Shown piece by piece: positions 22,434-32,944 of a DNA stretch of 64,000 nt (position 1 is the first letter of the stretch; every line of letters begins with the position of its first letter). A program made the translations under genes and the position numbers. Source of the DNA: Bactrocera neohumeralis. Its lineage: Eukaryota; Arthropoda; Insecta; Diptera; Tephritidae. Location of the stretch: NCBI RefSeq assembly GCF_024586455.1, contig NW_026089766.1, positions 1 to 64,000 on the forward strand, given 5' to 3'. Under the pieces are notes generated by a model, which made no database searches, had not been told where the DNA came from, and worked only from the letters and a program-made list of their open reading frames with translations.

Positions 22434-22559
22434 GGGTTAAGTTTTCTCTTTATGTAATTATTTTAGTATTCTAATTTTAATCCTAATTCTCCACTAGTCT
22501 GTAAGAATTAATGTTCATAGACTTAAATAAATAAATAAATAAATAAAATCAATATTTTT

Positions 22560-23311
22560 GTCGAGCATAACTTTGAAATACTACCAATCCAGATGTCTAT
22601 TAGAAAGATAAGGTCGTATGTCGATTTCTTTTAGATGGCCATTTAAGATTAGATATACTGGCGAGTGATCCGAATTTAAGTCCAATCCATTTTCAATAGT
22701 AATGAAGGTCTTGGATATTTGTTGAGTGATGAAAAAGTCGATCAAGTCAGGTCATTTCCTTATGTCGGAAGGCCAGTAAGTCGGCTTGCCAGTAGACATG
22801 AAGTCGCATCCAGTGGCCGTAACAGCTTTAAATAGCTCTCTCTTCTCCTTCGGTGTCGTAACTCTTGAACCCCATTGTGAGTTTTTGCGTTAAAATCACC
22901 ACCCATGATGAATATCCCATGGTGTTTTAATATAAGTTCTGCGTACAAGTCCATTTTGATATTGTGTCTAGGTGGGCAATATATTGCTGTAATGCTTATT
23001 TTTCCAAAACTAGATTCAACCGATGTGGTTGTGGTTTGGAATTCTGGGACACTTACATACATATATTAATTTCTTCGTAGTAGTTAATATTATCTCTGAT
23101 AATTATGGCACTCCTCCCTTTAGCATTTGTTATTTGGGTGGTTCGAGCAATACGTCTTGTAATTTTGGAATCTAGCGAAAGTCTCATTTGTAAAATGAGT
23201 TTCTGATATAAGACAAATATCAATTTTTTCAACATGGAGGAATGTCTCTAATTCTTTATTACGTTTCAGCAAGCCATTTGCATTCCAGGTTATAATTTTC
23301 ATCGGTTTCAT
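22560..23311 (-). pseudogene. Jockey-type LINE: endonuclease (ORF2 start)
   Basis: ORF2 starts at an ATG at 23311 (minus) with MKPMKIITWNANGLLKRNKE. It continues IDICLISETHFTNETF (catalytic Glu block), then after a frameshift ISITAIYCPPRHNIKMD and IFIMGGDFNAKTH (GDFNAK block). Further on comes PDLIDFFIT with LNSDHSPVYLIL (SDH catalytic His). This is a full APE-type endonuclease that would nick the target strand. Frame changes at about 23060 and 22770 break it. Confidence 0.82.
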
Positions 23312-23319
23312 TTTTGCGC

Positions 23320-24600
23320 CTTATTTTCGTTGTGCTGTCGCTCTAGTTTAGTAAGACGTTCATGGGTAAGTTTATTTTGCTCTTCTAGCTTGTTAAGCTT
23401 GTTAAGAATTAACGAAAAATTACCGGTAATATCACCAGTGGCGTTCGTATTTGTTTTATTTTCAGACATGTATTGTTGAACTTTATTAGCACTTTTAGCT
23501 ATGCTGGCATATGAGGGCTTTCCAGATTGATGATTTACATTAGGGCCTTCCTTCTGAGGAGCAGTGGAAGCGGTTGTACTTAAGCGATTTGGTTCATATT
23601 TATGCTCTTTATTTTGCTCAGTCGCTTTCTAATTTTTTGAAGTTGCTTTGCCACTTCACATCCCCTATAGTTCGCAGGGTGATTTTGACTGCAGTTACAG
23701 CATTTTGGCGATAGTTCGGCAGGTTTTGTGCAGCTTAGTGTTGTATGATTTCCGGCGCACTTTACACACCTCGGTGGTTTAGAACAATAGTTTCTAGTGT
23801 GACCGAGTACTGCGGCACAAGATTCGACGGCTTGATGGGCTCGAGTTTAACGACAGAATTTAGAATATGTTTGATTTCGTAAACTTTCTTAATGTTCTCT
23901 GTAGATTCAAAGCATACAATAAACATATTTAACAGATTTTTTGTTTTATATTGAAGTTTGTTTAAGACTTGGGTAACTTTAAACCCTTGCTTTTGAAGAT
24001 CTGTGACAATACTTTCAGGCTCACATGAGCGATGAAGGTCTTTTACCAAGGAATTTTCGAGTCGTTTAATTTCCTTGTAAGTATTTTAAAGTTGGAACTA
24101 TCTGAAAGATTTATTTTACAGGAACGTGGGCAGCTTGAGTGTGTAAGATTTTTTACATCTGCGTTAATCAAGGAACGCATCAAGGGTTGGTTAAAATTTT
24201 CCGATATTATAATTGGCGAAGGACGATGACTTACTTTTTTATCTATTTTACCTTCTGCTGTTCCTTCCGGAACCGGAGACTTCAGTGGTACATCCGGTGA
24301 AGAATCTGCTTTGCGTTTCTTACTTTCCCTATTTTTTTTCTTTTTTAATAGCCAATTTGTTTCTTTTTCAAGCTGTTATTCGTCTGTTTCGGCTCCAAAG
24401 GTCGATTTTGATGGAGAAGAAGACGTTTCATTTGTATATTTGGTTAGCGATTTCTTTAAGATTTCATTTTGATGTTTAAGTGAGGTATTTACGTTTTTCA
24501 ATTAATTGTTCCATGTTTCTATTTTCTTAATGCGTTCGAGCAACGTATCTATTTGGATACATTGTGTACCCCCAACGGGAGGCGGAGTTTGTATGTCCAT
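23320..24600 (-). pseudogene. Jockey-type LINE: ORF1 (Gag-like, zinc knuckles)
   Basis: The reading starts at an ATG at 24600 (minus) with MDIQTPPPVGGTQCIQ, shortly followed by a stop. A middle frame at 24049-23762 gives VTDLQKQGFKVTQVLNKLQY and ILNSVVKLEPIKPS, the fold preceding the knuckles in Jockey Gag. The 23770-23640 part encodes three CCHC-like knuckles (PRCVKCAGNHTT and NCSQNHPANYRGC types). ORF1 proteins of this clade bind element RNA. It ends close to the ORF2 start. Confidence 0.75.
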
Positions 24601-24790
24601 CACGATCTTATTGAATTGTGGTTACGTTAAGTAAAAGAAATTGCCTTGCCAACTGCTTTACCGACCGCATGAGCAGATAATGTAGTGTGGCCACCTACAA
24701 CTTTGCGTAGACAGCTGGTTTGCCGTGGGACAGAAACAGCTGATACCCACTTTAGATGTCCGGAGGAGAATCTTTGCGCGAAAATTAATT

Positions 24791-25146
24791 GAGTGTTTTT
24801 AATTTGGTATTATTTTTTGTTATTTCTTTAAAATTTCCAAATGTTATATGATAAATTATTTATGTTTTTAAATATTTTTGTAGAAATTTCGAGTAAATTG
24901 ATATACCGCGTGGTGCCAACGATGTTAAGGTCCTCCGGTGAATCTGCTTACGAATTTCCACAGCCTGGATTTCACGTATATTAAAAGAAATTGAGGAGCA
25001 CACTTGACTGTTGACCGTACGCGCGAACGGATTTTACTGATACATTGTTTGACAGTGGACATTTCTTTTGTAGTTGTTTTATATTTAAGGGAAGCGGCGT
25101 TACTAGAACTTTTTTCCAACTTTAAAAGCAATATGGCGCTACATTT
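24791..25146. other. Unannotated stretch
   Basis: A minus-strand frame at 24925-25131 is open for 68 codons, but it has no motif I recognise. The right-hand part borders a LINE tail. Confidence 0.4.
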
Positions 25147-25750
25147 AGGTTAGGTTAGGTTAAACTAGTTAGCCGATAAGCCACGCATAGAAAAGTTTTG
25201 GTCCTTTGCGATACCAAAAGAAGTTCAGTTCCTAGGTCCGAGAGAAGTAGTCATACATAGTGCACAAAATATGCTCCATTGTTTCCCTGGTGCCCTGTTC
25301 TAGACATTTCTTGCAGTCTTCTCCATCTCTCATTGCCATTCTGCAGGCATGTGCCGCCACCAGGCATTGACCAGTTAGTATTCCCATCATGTTCCGATAG
25401 TCTCTTCTATCAAGTGCCAATAGGAATTTTATGTACTTCCGATATACTGTTTTGCACATGACTGTAAAATCTTTCACCCAGTTAGCTCGTTCCATCGTGT
25501 TTTGATTTTCAATGGTTATCACGTTTTCGGATGTTAGCCGTATACCATTCTTGGCAATCTCGTCCACCTGGCAGCCAATAGAAGTGACGTTGCTTAACTC
25601 TAGCAACATTTTCCATTGCTGCTCTACTTCCCAATACACTTCTGGCCGATATGCGGTACGAGGTTATTGCCTTGATTGCTGCTTGGCTGTCTACGTAGAT
25701 GTTGACTCTGGATTTGCCAGCAAGTGCATTAGAGACCAGGTGGTTGCCTA
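25147..25750 (-). pseudogene. RNase H-bearing LINE: C-terminus and (GGTTA)n-type tail
   Basis: On the minus strand the frame carries SRVNIYVDSQAAIKAITSYR, an RNase H block with the DSQA motif. After a frame change it reads GILTGQCLVAAHACRMAM and CKKCLEQGTRETMEHILC, the terminal Cys/His region. The 3' end is a short (TAACC)n tail, seen on the plus strand as GGTTAGGTTAGGTTA at 25148-25162. This differs from the (TACC)n-tailed family at 46020. The 5' part is missing. Confidence 0.75.
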
Positions 25751-25754
25751 CATA

Positions 25755-25990
25755 AACATTCCCGAATCCAGGCACGAAAAGTTCATTAATTATGACTCTA
25801 TAGCGTTTCCCATTGAACGGCTTTATGTTTAAAGAAATATGAACCAATGTACCCACTGCCATAGAATACACCAAACAGTGACTTTTTGAGGATGTAGGGG
25901 CGTCTTAGAATCGCCTGTTGGTTAACACTATTATAAATACGATAATTTTATTTAGTATGGTTTATGCCCATTCGTCTATCCCTTGACGAG
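25755..25990 (-). pseudogene. mariner transposase middle fragment
   Basis: The minus strand reads NQQAILRRPYILKKSLFGVF followed by GSGYIGSYFF and NGKRYRVIINELFVPGF. The usual forms are NPQAxxExPLHPxKVTVW, IGPYFFEN and NGERYRAMINEFxVP. It runs straight into the LINE RNase H fragment at about 25750, giving a chimeric open frame. The catalytic WFQQDGAT block that should follow is absent. Confidence 0.65.
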
Positions 25991-26437
25991 TTTATTGGCC
26001 TTTCGGCTTCTATTCTTGCACAATTGGCTTTTGTAAATTCGCAAGTCAAGATCCTTCCATAAAATGAAAACGTAATTGCGAAGTAGATATGTACGTAAAT
26101 TGTGAAATGCAAATCAAACTAAGTACATATAAAGTAACTGTTTTCAAAGAGACTAACCCCGAAAAAGTATTGATTCGTTGAAAACCTCATGTAAGAAAAA
26201 ACACCCGTTACCAACTGGATTATATAGAGTATATATATGTATACTATGTATAACACGTGCCATTGAATATGTAATTAATGGCGTTGGCCTGGCAGGCGCG
26301 ATCGGCGCTTTTTCACTTCACTTTGGAATATCATGCTTCAACAGCACACAAAACGTTGGTTCATTAAATTTTTTCGCCATCATAAAATTTCAATTGTTTT
26401 ATTCATTTTAGTTTTCTTCGTGGTTTGCTGCAACATA
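25991..26437. other. Unannotated stretch
   Basis: No feature recognised up to the TA target duplication of the Tigger-like element. Confidence 0.4.
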
Positions 26438-27142
26438 CACTCAGTCCTTTTTTTACGCGATCTCTTTTTACGCTATTTCACTTTAACGCGGTTATTTTTG
26501 CAGCGCAAATTCCTTTTTTTACGCGAATTTCTCACTTTAACGCGATTGATTTTTTTCGTTTTTTGCTTGGTCTTAAACTTGCAGCGGAATTGGAGAATTA
26601 TTTTGTAGCAAATGATACTGATGCCGAACGTGCACGAATTTTTCAAAAAGAATTGAGTCTCTGCATGTTAAGATATAAAGAACTACATCGGAATTTATTG
26701 GATCCAAAAAGAAGCATTCAAACAAAATTAACTGAATTTATGGTGCAAACTCGTCATCAATCCATAGTTCTTACTATTGATTCTGATACAAATTCTAGTG
26801 ATATCAGTGCAGGCCATCAAAATAAGCGGCTAAGAATAATTTCCACTACGGATAATGACAGTGATTAAACAGCATTCAACGGTTTTTTCAATAAATCTAC
26901 CTATTTTCTATTTTTTTCTTTTTTATATATGGTTTTTGTTTTGTATTTTTTATTTTGTTATGAATGAATAAATCATAAGTCAGAAATTTGAAACTTATTG
27001 TATTGTTTTTGAATATTTTTTTGCGCGTATATTTTGTTATACGCGATATTTTTTATATTCGGAACCAATTCGTCAGTTAATATTGGAGCATTAACTATTT
27101 TTACGCGATTAGTGGCAAATCGCGTAAAAAAAGGACTGAGTG
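26438..27142 (+). mobile_element. Tigger/pogo-type deletion derivative, 705 bp, TA target
   Basis: The ends are perfect 24-bp inverted repeats beginning CACTCAGTCCTTTTTTTACG. TA is duplicated at 26436-26437 and 27143-27144. Further ACGCGAT/ATCGCGT words lie inside both ends, as in Tigger-like termini. The interior keeps only the C-terminal part of the transposase, so the element could move only with an enzyme supplied in trans. Confidence 0.85.
26560..26868 (+). pseudogene. C-terminal remnant of a Tigger/pogo transposase
   Basis: The usable part of the frame (residues 50-147 of the 147-codon frame that starts at 26425) begins LKLAAELENYF, continues ERARIFQKELSLCMLRYKEL and then QTKLTEFM, and ends in an acidic Ser/Asp-rich tail. 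Such an ending is typical of Tigger/pogo transposases. QTKLTEFM fits the QxxLxxF(F/M) PCNA-interaction box, which is established for Drosophila pogo transposase. HTH and DDE domains are absent; residues before about 50 are translated terminal repeat. Confidence 0.6.
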
Positions 27143-27495
27143 TACTTGAGTTGCACCGCAACTTGATGCAATGCTGGCTCGTTTTTCGCTTCTCACATTT
27201 CCTTGCATTGCAACGCCTTCTTTAAATTGGAGTTTTCTTAGTCAGGATTTATTTTTATTTTGTTCTTTTCTGTTGAAGATTTGAAGGTTTTGCCTTTATA
27301 GTGCGCATTTAGCGACTTTTCGTTTTTTCAGTGATTATTTAATAATAATAATTTAATAATATTGCAAAATATTGCAAATGTATGGAGTGCTCGATTATAA
27401 TTGAATTTAGCTCTTTTTTACTTGTTTAAGTAGTTTGCTTTTATCGAGAAAGGAGGAAGGAAGTATAATATAATATAATAATCATAACAGTCTTC
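27143..27495. other. Unannotated AT-rich stretch
   Basis: Only AT-rich sequence up to the 11-bp target duplication at 27496-27506. Confidence 0.4.
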
Positions 27496-27608
27496 ATAAA
27501 CAAATATTTTTTTCAATAGTATTTTATTTAATGGATCTGCTTTTCTTAAGCCTAACAATAACTTATAAAATCTTAAATCTATTCAAAAATTAGACAGGCT
27601 CAAGCAAG

Positions 27609-28145
27609 TTATTGAGCTGTTTCGGTGATACGGTGCTCTTTAATACGCAGGCATGTATCTTCTTTTAAGGCGTGTTTGATCACAGAAATGTACCAAAGCA
27701 TTAGCCAAAGGGTTCGGGTGATCTCGGAATCTAGATATATATTTAATTCTGCTGCTACTTCTTTCTTTACCATAGAAATATCAAGGTCTTTATAGATATT
27801 TTCATTACGCACGCACCATTGTGAACATGTGATTGTTCTAAGCATTTTTGATTGGAACCTTTGTATTAGACCAATATTAGTTGCACAGGTCGTACCCCAC
27901 AGTTGAATGCCATACATCCAAATCGGCTTTATGACCGCATTATATAAAAGCACTTTGTTGTCTAGGCTAAGTTTGGAGTCTTTATTTAAAAGCCAATTTA
28001 AATTTGCAGCTCTAATCTTCATGCATGTTATTTTACCAGAGATGTGTTTTCTCCACGTAAGCCTTCTATCTAAGTGAATACCAAGATATGTTACTTCTTT
28101 CACTTGGGGTACTAAAATATTGTTTATTTTTATTGCCGGCCACAT
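27609..28145 (-). pseudogene. Jockey LINE: RT thumb and C-terminus
   Basis: The 178-codon frame reads EVTYLGIHLDRRLTWRKHIS, then LLYNAVIKPIWMYGIQLWGT and FQSKMLRTITCSQWCVRNEN. These are the standard post-palm blocks of Jockey RT. It matches 41730-42240 closely. A frame difference after KKEVAAEL compared with that copy indicates a small indel near 27740. Confidence 0.85.
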
Positions 28146-28322
28146 TTTTGGTCTAAGCGAAAATGTAACATGCTTACACCTCTGTTCATTGACATTTATA
28201 CGGCAGTTCGCTAGCCATTCTTCGACAGAACTTAAGTGTGTGTGCCAGAATGTGGCAGTTGTTACGGTTCACTATAGCTGTGTCATCCGCAAAAGTTGAA
28301 GTTAATACATTGTTAGCAATTG

Positions 28323-28682
28323 TTATAATAGAAGATCTGCTGTACATATATACATACATATGTTGTATAGAGTTGGGCCTAAAACGCTGCCCTGTGGTAC
28401 ACCAGCCCTTATCTGTCTTTCATCCAATATGAAATCTCCTACTTTCACCATGAATTGTCTATTGTTTAAATAAGATTCCAATGTTTTACACAATTCTAAA
28501 GGTAAAATTTTTTTAATCTTATATAAAAGACCTTCGTGCCACACCTTATCAAACGCCTGAGCTACATCTAGAAATATTCCTGAACAGTACTCCCTGTGCT
28601 CAAAAGATTTCCTTATTTCGTTATTAATTCTATTTACTTGCTCTATTGTGTCATGTTTCGCACGAAATCCAAATTGATGCAT
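28323..28682 (-). pseudogene. Jockey LINE: RT motifs 1 to B
   Basis: The frame reads MHQFGFRAKHDTIEQVNRI, then CSGIFLDVAQAFDKVWHEGL (motif A, catalytic Asp) and RAGVPQGSVLGPTLYN (motif B). It then runs into a short ATACATAC-type microsatellite insertion at 28345-28365 that disrupts the reading before motif C. Motif C (FADD type) is recognisable in another frame near 28280-28300. Confidence 0.85.
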
Positions 28683-28798
28683 TGGTATTGTTTAATTTAC
28701 GTGTAGGAAAGGAGACATCTTTGATAGTAATACTTTTTCAAATACTTTAGAAAGAAAGTGTTAAGTCTTTCCCAGGTTTATCTATCTATAAACAAATA

Positions 28799-29128
28799 AG
28801 TATTTCATATCATTTAGCTGATATCCAGATTCCTACCAATTTTAAACAGCAGAGACCGTTGGTGCAGGACCAATGCAAAGAAAACCGGTTTGTTTTCCTC
28901 ACACATCCAAAACACGCTTACTCCTAACAAGTTGAGTGATGAATCTAACAATGCGCCAGTCAGCAATTTTTGGATGGTGTTTGTCAAATGGAATATCCAA
29001 GTGCGGAAATAGATGCTGTAAAAGTGCTGGAGAAGATCAAAGCTTTGGCGAAAAAAGTCACCAGGGCATAACATAATTAAAATAAAGTGTTTGCACATAA
29101 AGTGTTACCCAAAAACGTAATCAGCATG
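28799..29128. other. Unannotated stretch left of copia
   Basis: No motif found. The last five bases before the LTR (AATGT, 29129-29133) form the copia target duplication. Confidence 0.4.
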
Positions 29129-29133
29129 AATGT

Positions 29134-29349
29134 TGATGAAATGCATTCCTGTGTACAACGTACATATCCATGCAACCCTATTTCTTGTCTTCATAACTTT
29201 GTATGTATACTACTTCTTAATATTGTAACTGTAGCTTCACTTGTTTTTGAACTACCTTTGAATAAACATTTAATTTGTAAGCGTTAAGTTGTGTATACTT
29301 GATTTTTCACTTGGAAACAAAACGGCAAGTAAAAGCATAATTTACAACA
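29134..29349 (+). repeat. copia 5' LTR
   Basis: It starts TGATGAAATGCATTCC and ends AATTTACAACA. It is identical to the 3' LTR except for one T/C difference near 29245 (CTTGTTTTTG against CTTGCTTTTG). AATAAA at about 29260 is a candidate polyadenylation signal. Transcription should start within this LTR, but I see no clear TATA box. Confidence 0.95.
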
Positions 29350-29363
29350 GGTTATGGGCCCAG
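29350..29363 (+). promoter_or_regulatory. Primer-binding site (initiator Met half-tRNA)
   Basis: GGTTATGGGCCCAG directly abuts the 5' LTR. It is complementary to the anticodon region of initiator tRNA-Met. Drosophila copia is known to prime from an internal cut of that tRNA, so this fits the copia lineage. Confidence 0.85.
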
Positions 29364-29406
29364 GTGCAAATTCCTGCAGTCCAAGTAATTAAAAAAAAAA
29401 TATAAG

Positions 29407-30531
29407 ATGAGTTCGTCGCTTTTCAATATTGAAAAATTGGACGAGTCAAACTACGACTCATGGAGTATCCAGCTAAAGAGTGTGCTAGTTCACCAGGAGC
29501 TGTGGTCCGTAACATCCGGAGAAACACTTTGTCCAGAAACAGATGCAGACGATAAGAATGTACTAATGTGGAAAGCAAAAGACGAAAAGGCAACGGCAAC
29601 TATAATATTGAGTATAACGACGATGCAGATAGCTCACGTGAAGAATTGCAAGACATCAAACGAGGCATGGAATACTCTTCGTGAGATCCATACGCCAAAA
29701 GGGCCGGTACGTAAAGTGACATTATTTAAGAGCCTTCTAGGTATGCGTATGAGCGATGACGAATGCGTTCAGCAGTATGTGTGCAAATTTACTTCTTTGG
29801 CAGAAAAGCTTGAAGAAATTGGAGTAAGTCTCCAAGAAGAGTTTTTCGTTATAATGCTACTAGCAAGCTTGCCAAAATCATTTGAAAATTTGGTCGTCGC
29901 TTTGGAGTCTCGCGATAAGCTACCTAAGCTAAATTCAATAAAAATTAAGCTAATAGAAGAAGGTGAACGTCGTAAGTCATGTGTAACGGAAAACACCGAA
30001 GGTAGCGTGCAAGCGTTCATGGTTCGCGAAAGTTCTATCAAAAAGAATAGTTCCACGAATTTGAAACTAAACGAAGTAAGCAGCGCATCGAACAACAACA
30101 ACAAGAACAAACGACATAATATGAAATGCTACAACTGTGGCAAAAAAGGTCACTTCGCTGCTCAGTGCAGAGAGAAGCAAAACGTACAAAAACAACAAAA
30201 AAGCGACAACAATAGAAGCAACGGATTGTTTGCGGCGATCAGCAAAAAATCATTTGAAAATTTGGTCGTCGCTTTGGAGAGAGAAGCAAAACGTAATAAA
30301 GAAGGTGAACGTCGTAAGTCATGTGTAACGAAAACAATAGAAGCAATGGTTCGCGATTCTATCAAAAAGAATAGTTCCACGAATCAACGATCAGCAAAAA
30401 ATTGCTGCATACTGATGCTTGGTGTATCGACAGCGGCGCATCCTCTCATTTGTGTTGCGACCGCGATAAGTTCAGTGAATTCGAGTTGTATGAAGAAGAG
30501 ATCATACTTGCTGGCGACAACAAAATGTTAG
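29407..30531 (+). pseudogene. copia Gag with 152-bp internal duplication
   Basis: Translation starts at the ATG at 29407 (MSSSLFNIEKLDESNYDSWS), the usual copia Gag opening. Residues 1-180 are the Gag domain; a CCHC knuckle CYNCGKKGHFAAQC is at residues 241-254. After LFAAISKK the frame enters a scrambled repeat of upstream gag (30250-30401). It contains SFENLVVALE and GERRKSCVT again, and is bounded by GATCAGCAAAAAA at 30237 and 30389. The 152-bp insert shifts the frame, so Gag ends in unrelated residues. Without it, gag would be in frame with protease. Confidence 0.9.
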
Positions 30532-31952
30532 CGGCTGGCAGAGGAATTGTTCGGTTGCAAACGAACATGTTTGACGTCACACTTGTTAAAGTATTGTTCG
30601 TACCTGGACTACAATGTAATTTTATATCAGTCTCCAAAGCAGTAAACAGCGGCTACAAAGTTGAATTTACAAGAAATGAGGCAATGATAAAAAATAAGCA
30701 CGGAGATGTCATTTTGAGTGCTAACAAGGTATGCGATCTATTTCTATTCGAGCCCAATAAAAATCAATTGTTTTTTGCATGCAAACCCAACCATGAGGCA
30801 ATGAAGTGGCATTCTAGATACGGTCATCTAAATTTTGCTAGCCTGCGTGAATTGAGCAACAACAACATGGTTCGAGGAATGAAAGTAAATATCCCAGCAG
30901 ACATTCAATGTGTCTTATGTATGTCTAATAAGTGTAGCCAGCGGCCATACAATAAATCTGATAGCCGAGCAGAAGAGATTTTGGGGTTGATACACACTGA
31001 TGTGTGTGGGCCTATGAGGCATGAATCAATTGGCGGTGCGAAATATGTATTAACTTTCACAGATGATAAGACGCGATTTGTATTTGTTTATTCTTTAAGA
31101 CGCAAAGACGAAGTACTACAAAAATTTAAAGATTTTAAACAAATGATTGAGTGCCAAACAGAGAAGAGAATTAAAATGCTTCGTAGCGACAACGGCACGG
31201 AATTTGTGCATAATGCGTTTAATAAATTTCTTAAAGAGCATGGTATTGTGCGACAATTAACAGTGCCCTACACACCACAACAAAACGGCGTAGCAGAGAG
31301 GCTAAATCGTACACTAATCGAGATGGCAAGGTGTATGGTAGTAAGTTCTGGTGTGAATGAATCGTTGTGGGCGGAGGCTGTTAATACGGCAGTATATTTA
31401 AGAAATCGTGCACCAACAAAAGCATTAAATGCTATGACACCATATGAAGCATGGTATGGCTATAAGCCGGTGGTAGGGCATTTTCGTACATTTGGGTCAC
31501 TCGCGATAGCTTTGGATAAAAAGCAAAAAGACAAATTCAAACCAAGAGGCAAGGAGTATGTCATGGTCGGTTACTCCGACACATCGAAAGCATACAGACT
31601 GTATGATAAACAAACGCGACGATTGATAGTGAGTAGAGATGTCTACTTTGTAGAGTCAATATCGGCGAAACAGCATGACGGATTGAATATGAAAGTTGCA
31701 GAAGGTGTGCAAGTGCATCCAATTGAATTTGATGTAGGTACCTTTGGTAATGAATTCCAGCAACAAGGCACACATTTAGATACAAGCGCGATCGAAAACG
31801 TAGAAGAGGTGGTAGATATAGCAGCAAATAGTGACAATGACTTTGAGTCCGCTGAAGAAGAGCAAGCAGACGATATTCCTTTAAAAAGGGGTCCTGGCAG
31901 GCCACGATTGGTTCGTAGACGATATTATTTAAAAATAGACGGGGGTTCCTGA
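30402..31952 (+). pseudogene. copia protease and integrase
   Basis: The frame opens inside protease: WCIDSGASSHLCC, with the active-site DSGA at residues 10-13. The GAG-pre-integrase HHCC zinc finger follows (WHSRYGHLN...CVLCMSNKC). The integrase core has HTDVCGPM (Asp 1), LRSDNGTEF (Asp 2) and NGVAERLNRT (Glu), so the triad is intact. It ends with a GRP motif (GPGRPRLVRRR) and a stop at 31950-31952. Sequence normally joining integrase to RT is missing here. Confidence 0.9.
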
Positions 31953-31984
31953 GTCAGGCAGGCATTTTCAAGTGAATATGCTAA

Positions 31985-32926
31985 ATGGTACGACGGTGTG
32001 AAACATGGCATGCCATTAAATGGGTGTATGCCAGAGATAAAGAGGGTAAGGTGGATCGCTTTAAAGCTAGGTTAGTCGCAAAAGGGTGTTCACAGGTTTA
32101 TGGCGTTAACTATGATGAAACCTTTTCACCCGTCGTAAGGTATAGCACTATCCGAATGATATTTGCGCTCGCAGCGGAGTACGGGTTACATCTTCATCAG
32201 ATGGATGTATCCACCGCATATTTAAATAGCGAGTTGAGTGAAGATATATACATGCGTCAGCCAGAAATGTTTATTGACAAACGATTTCCTAACCATTGTT
32301 TGAAGCTGAACAAAGCCTTGTATGGACTTAAGCAGTCCGGGCGCCAGTGGAACTTAAGGTTAGATGAAATTTGAAAGAAGATTGGTTTTCAACCATGTAT
32401 AAGCGAACCTTGTGTGTACATAAACAAACAAAATGGGCAAATTAATATTATTGCGGTATACGTTGATGATTTGCTCATAGCCAGCTCTGACTTGAAACAC
32501 ATGCACGATATTAAAGCCAGTATTGCAAGAGAAGTAGAAGTGGTCGACAAAGGACCGGTGCAGCATTTTTTAAGCATGGAGGTGAATCGTGATGGTGAAA
32601 CAGGCTCTATATCTATTGGACAAAAGGCATATATTAGAAAGCTATTAAACGATTTTGAAATGAGTGACACTCGACCGATTGCTGTTCCTTTGGATGCAGG
32701 ACATCAAATTAATTGCAATAACACAACATGTAAAAAAGTCGATCAGGTACAGTACCAATCCTTGATAGGAACACTGATGTATTTAGATGTGTGCACACGA
32801 CCAGATATTTTGCACTCAGTTTGCAAATTAGCGCAGAGAAATAATGATCCGCATACTGAGCATCTAGCAGCAGCTAAGAGAATTCTACGTTACTTGAATA
32901 CGACGCAAGACAAGAAGTTAAAGTAA
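31985..32926 (+). pseudogene. copia reverse transcriptase with a nonsense codon
   Basis: It begins near AIKWVYARDKEGKVDRFKAR and reads LVAKGCSQVYGVNYDETFSP, then LHQMDVSTAYLNSELSEDIY (motif A) and LNKALYGLKQSGRQW. TGA at 32372-32374 interrupts the same frame. Downstream IIAVYVDDLLIASS carries the YVDD catalytic site, followed by IGTLMYLDVCTRPDILHSV. A TAA at 32924-32926 breaks the frame before RNase H. All catalytic residues are present, but the chain is cut twice. Confidence 0.9.
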
Positions 32927-32944
32927 CAGCAAACTGGTAAAGAT

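Larger units (their letters stand above)
20858..22554 (+). mobile_element. Second LINE, internally deleted, with (AAAT)n tail
   Basis: This plus-strand copy begins inside an endonuclease domain at about 20858 and ends in (AAAT)n at about 22525-22547. Between them only endonuclease and a short 3' UTR remain, so the RT was lost. It sits inside the minus-strand Jockey element, flanked by AAATCAA at 20851-20857 and again just after the tail. A family A element is inserted in it at 21503-22433. The (AAAT)n tail differs from the poly(A) of Jockey copies; the clade (CR1-like or other) is open. Confidence 0.7.
19325..24790 (-). mobile_element. Jockey-clade LINE, split by a nested insertion
   Basis: Read on the minus strand the parts follow Jockey order: 5' UTR, ORF1 with three zinc knuckles (24600 to about 23320), ORF2 endonuclease (23311 to about 22560), then linker and RT resuming at about 20853 and running to about 19325. 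The middle (20858-22554) is a LINE in the opposite orientation, inserted with a likely 7-bp duplication AAATCAA on both sides. Removing it joins LDKNID to the linker. The 3' end after the RT thumb is missing. Many stops and frameshifts show age. Confidence 0.8.
27507..28787 (-). mobile_element. 5'-truncated Jockey LINE with 11-bp target duplication
   Basis: ATAAACAAATA occurs at 27496-27506 and again at 28788-28798. Directly after the left copy is a short T run, the reversed poly(A) tail. The 5' end on the minus strand starts AGATAGATAAACCTGGGAAA, which corresponds to about 41265 in the longer copy at 38304-42383. The two copies are close relatives, so this one arose by ordinary incomplete reverse transcription. 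Its RT contains the motif A segment that the longer copy has lost. Confidence 0.88.
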
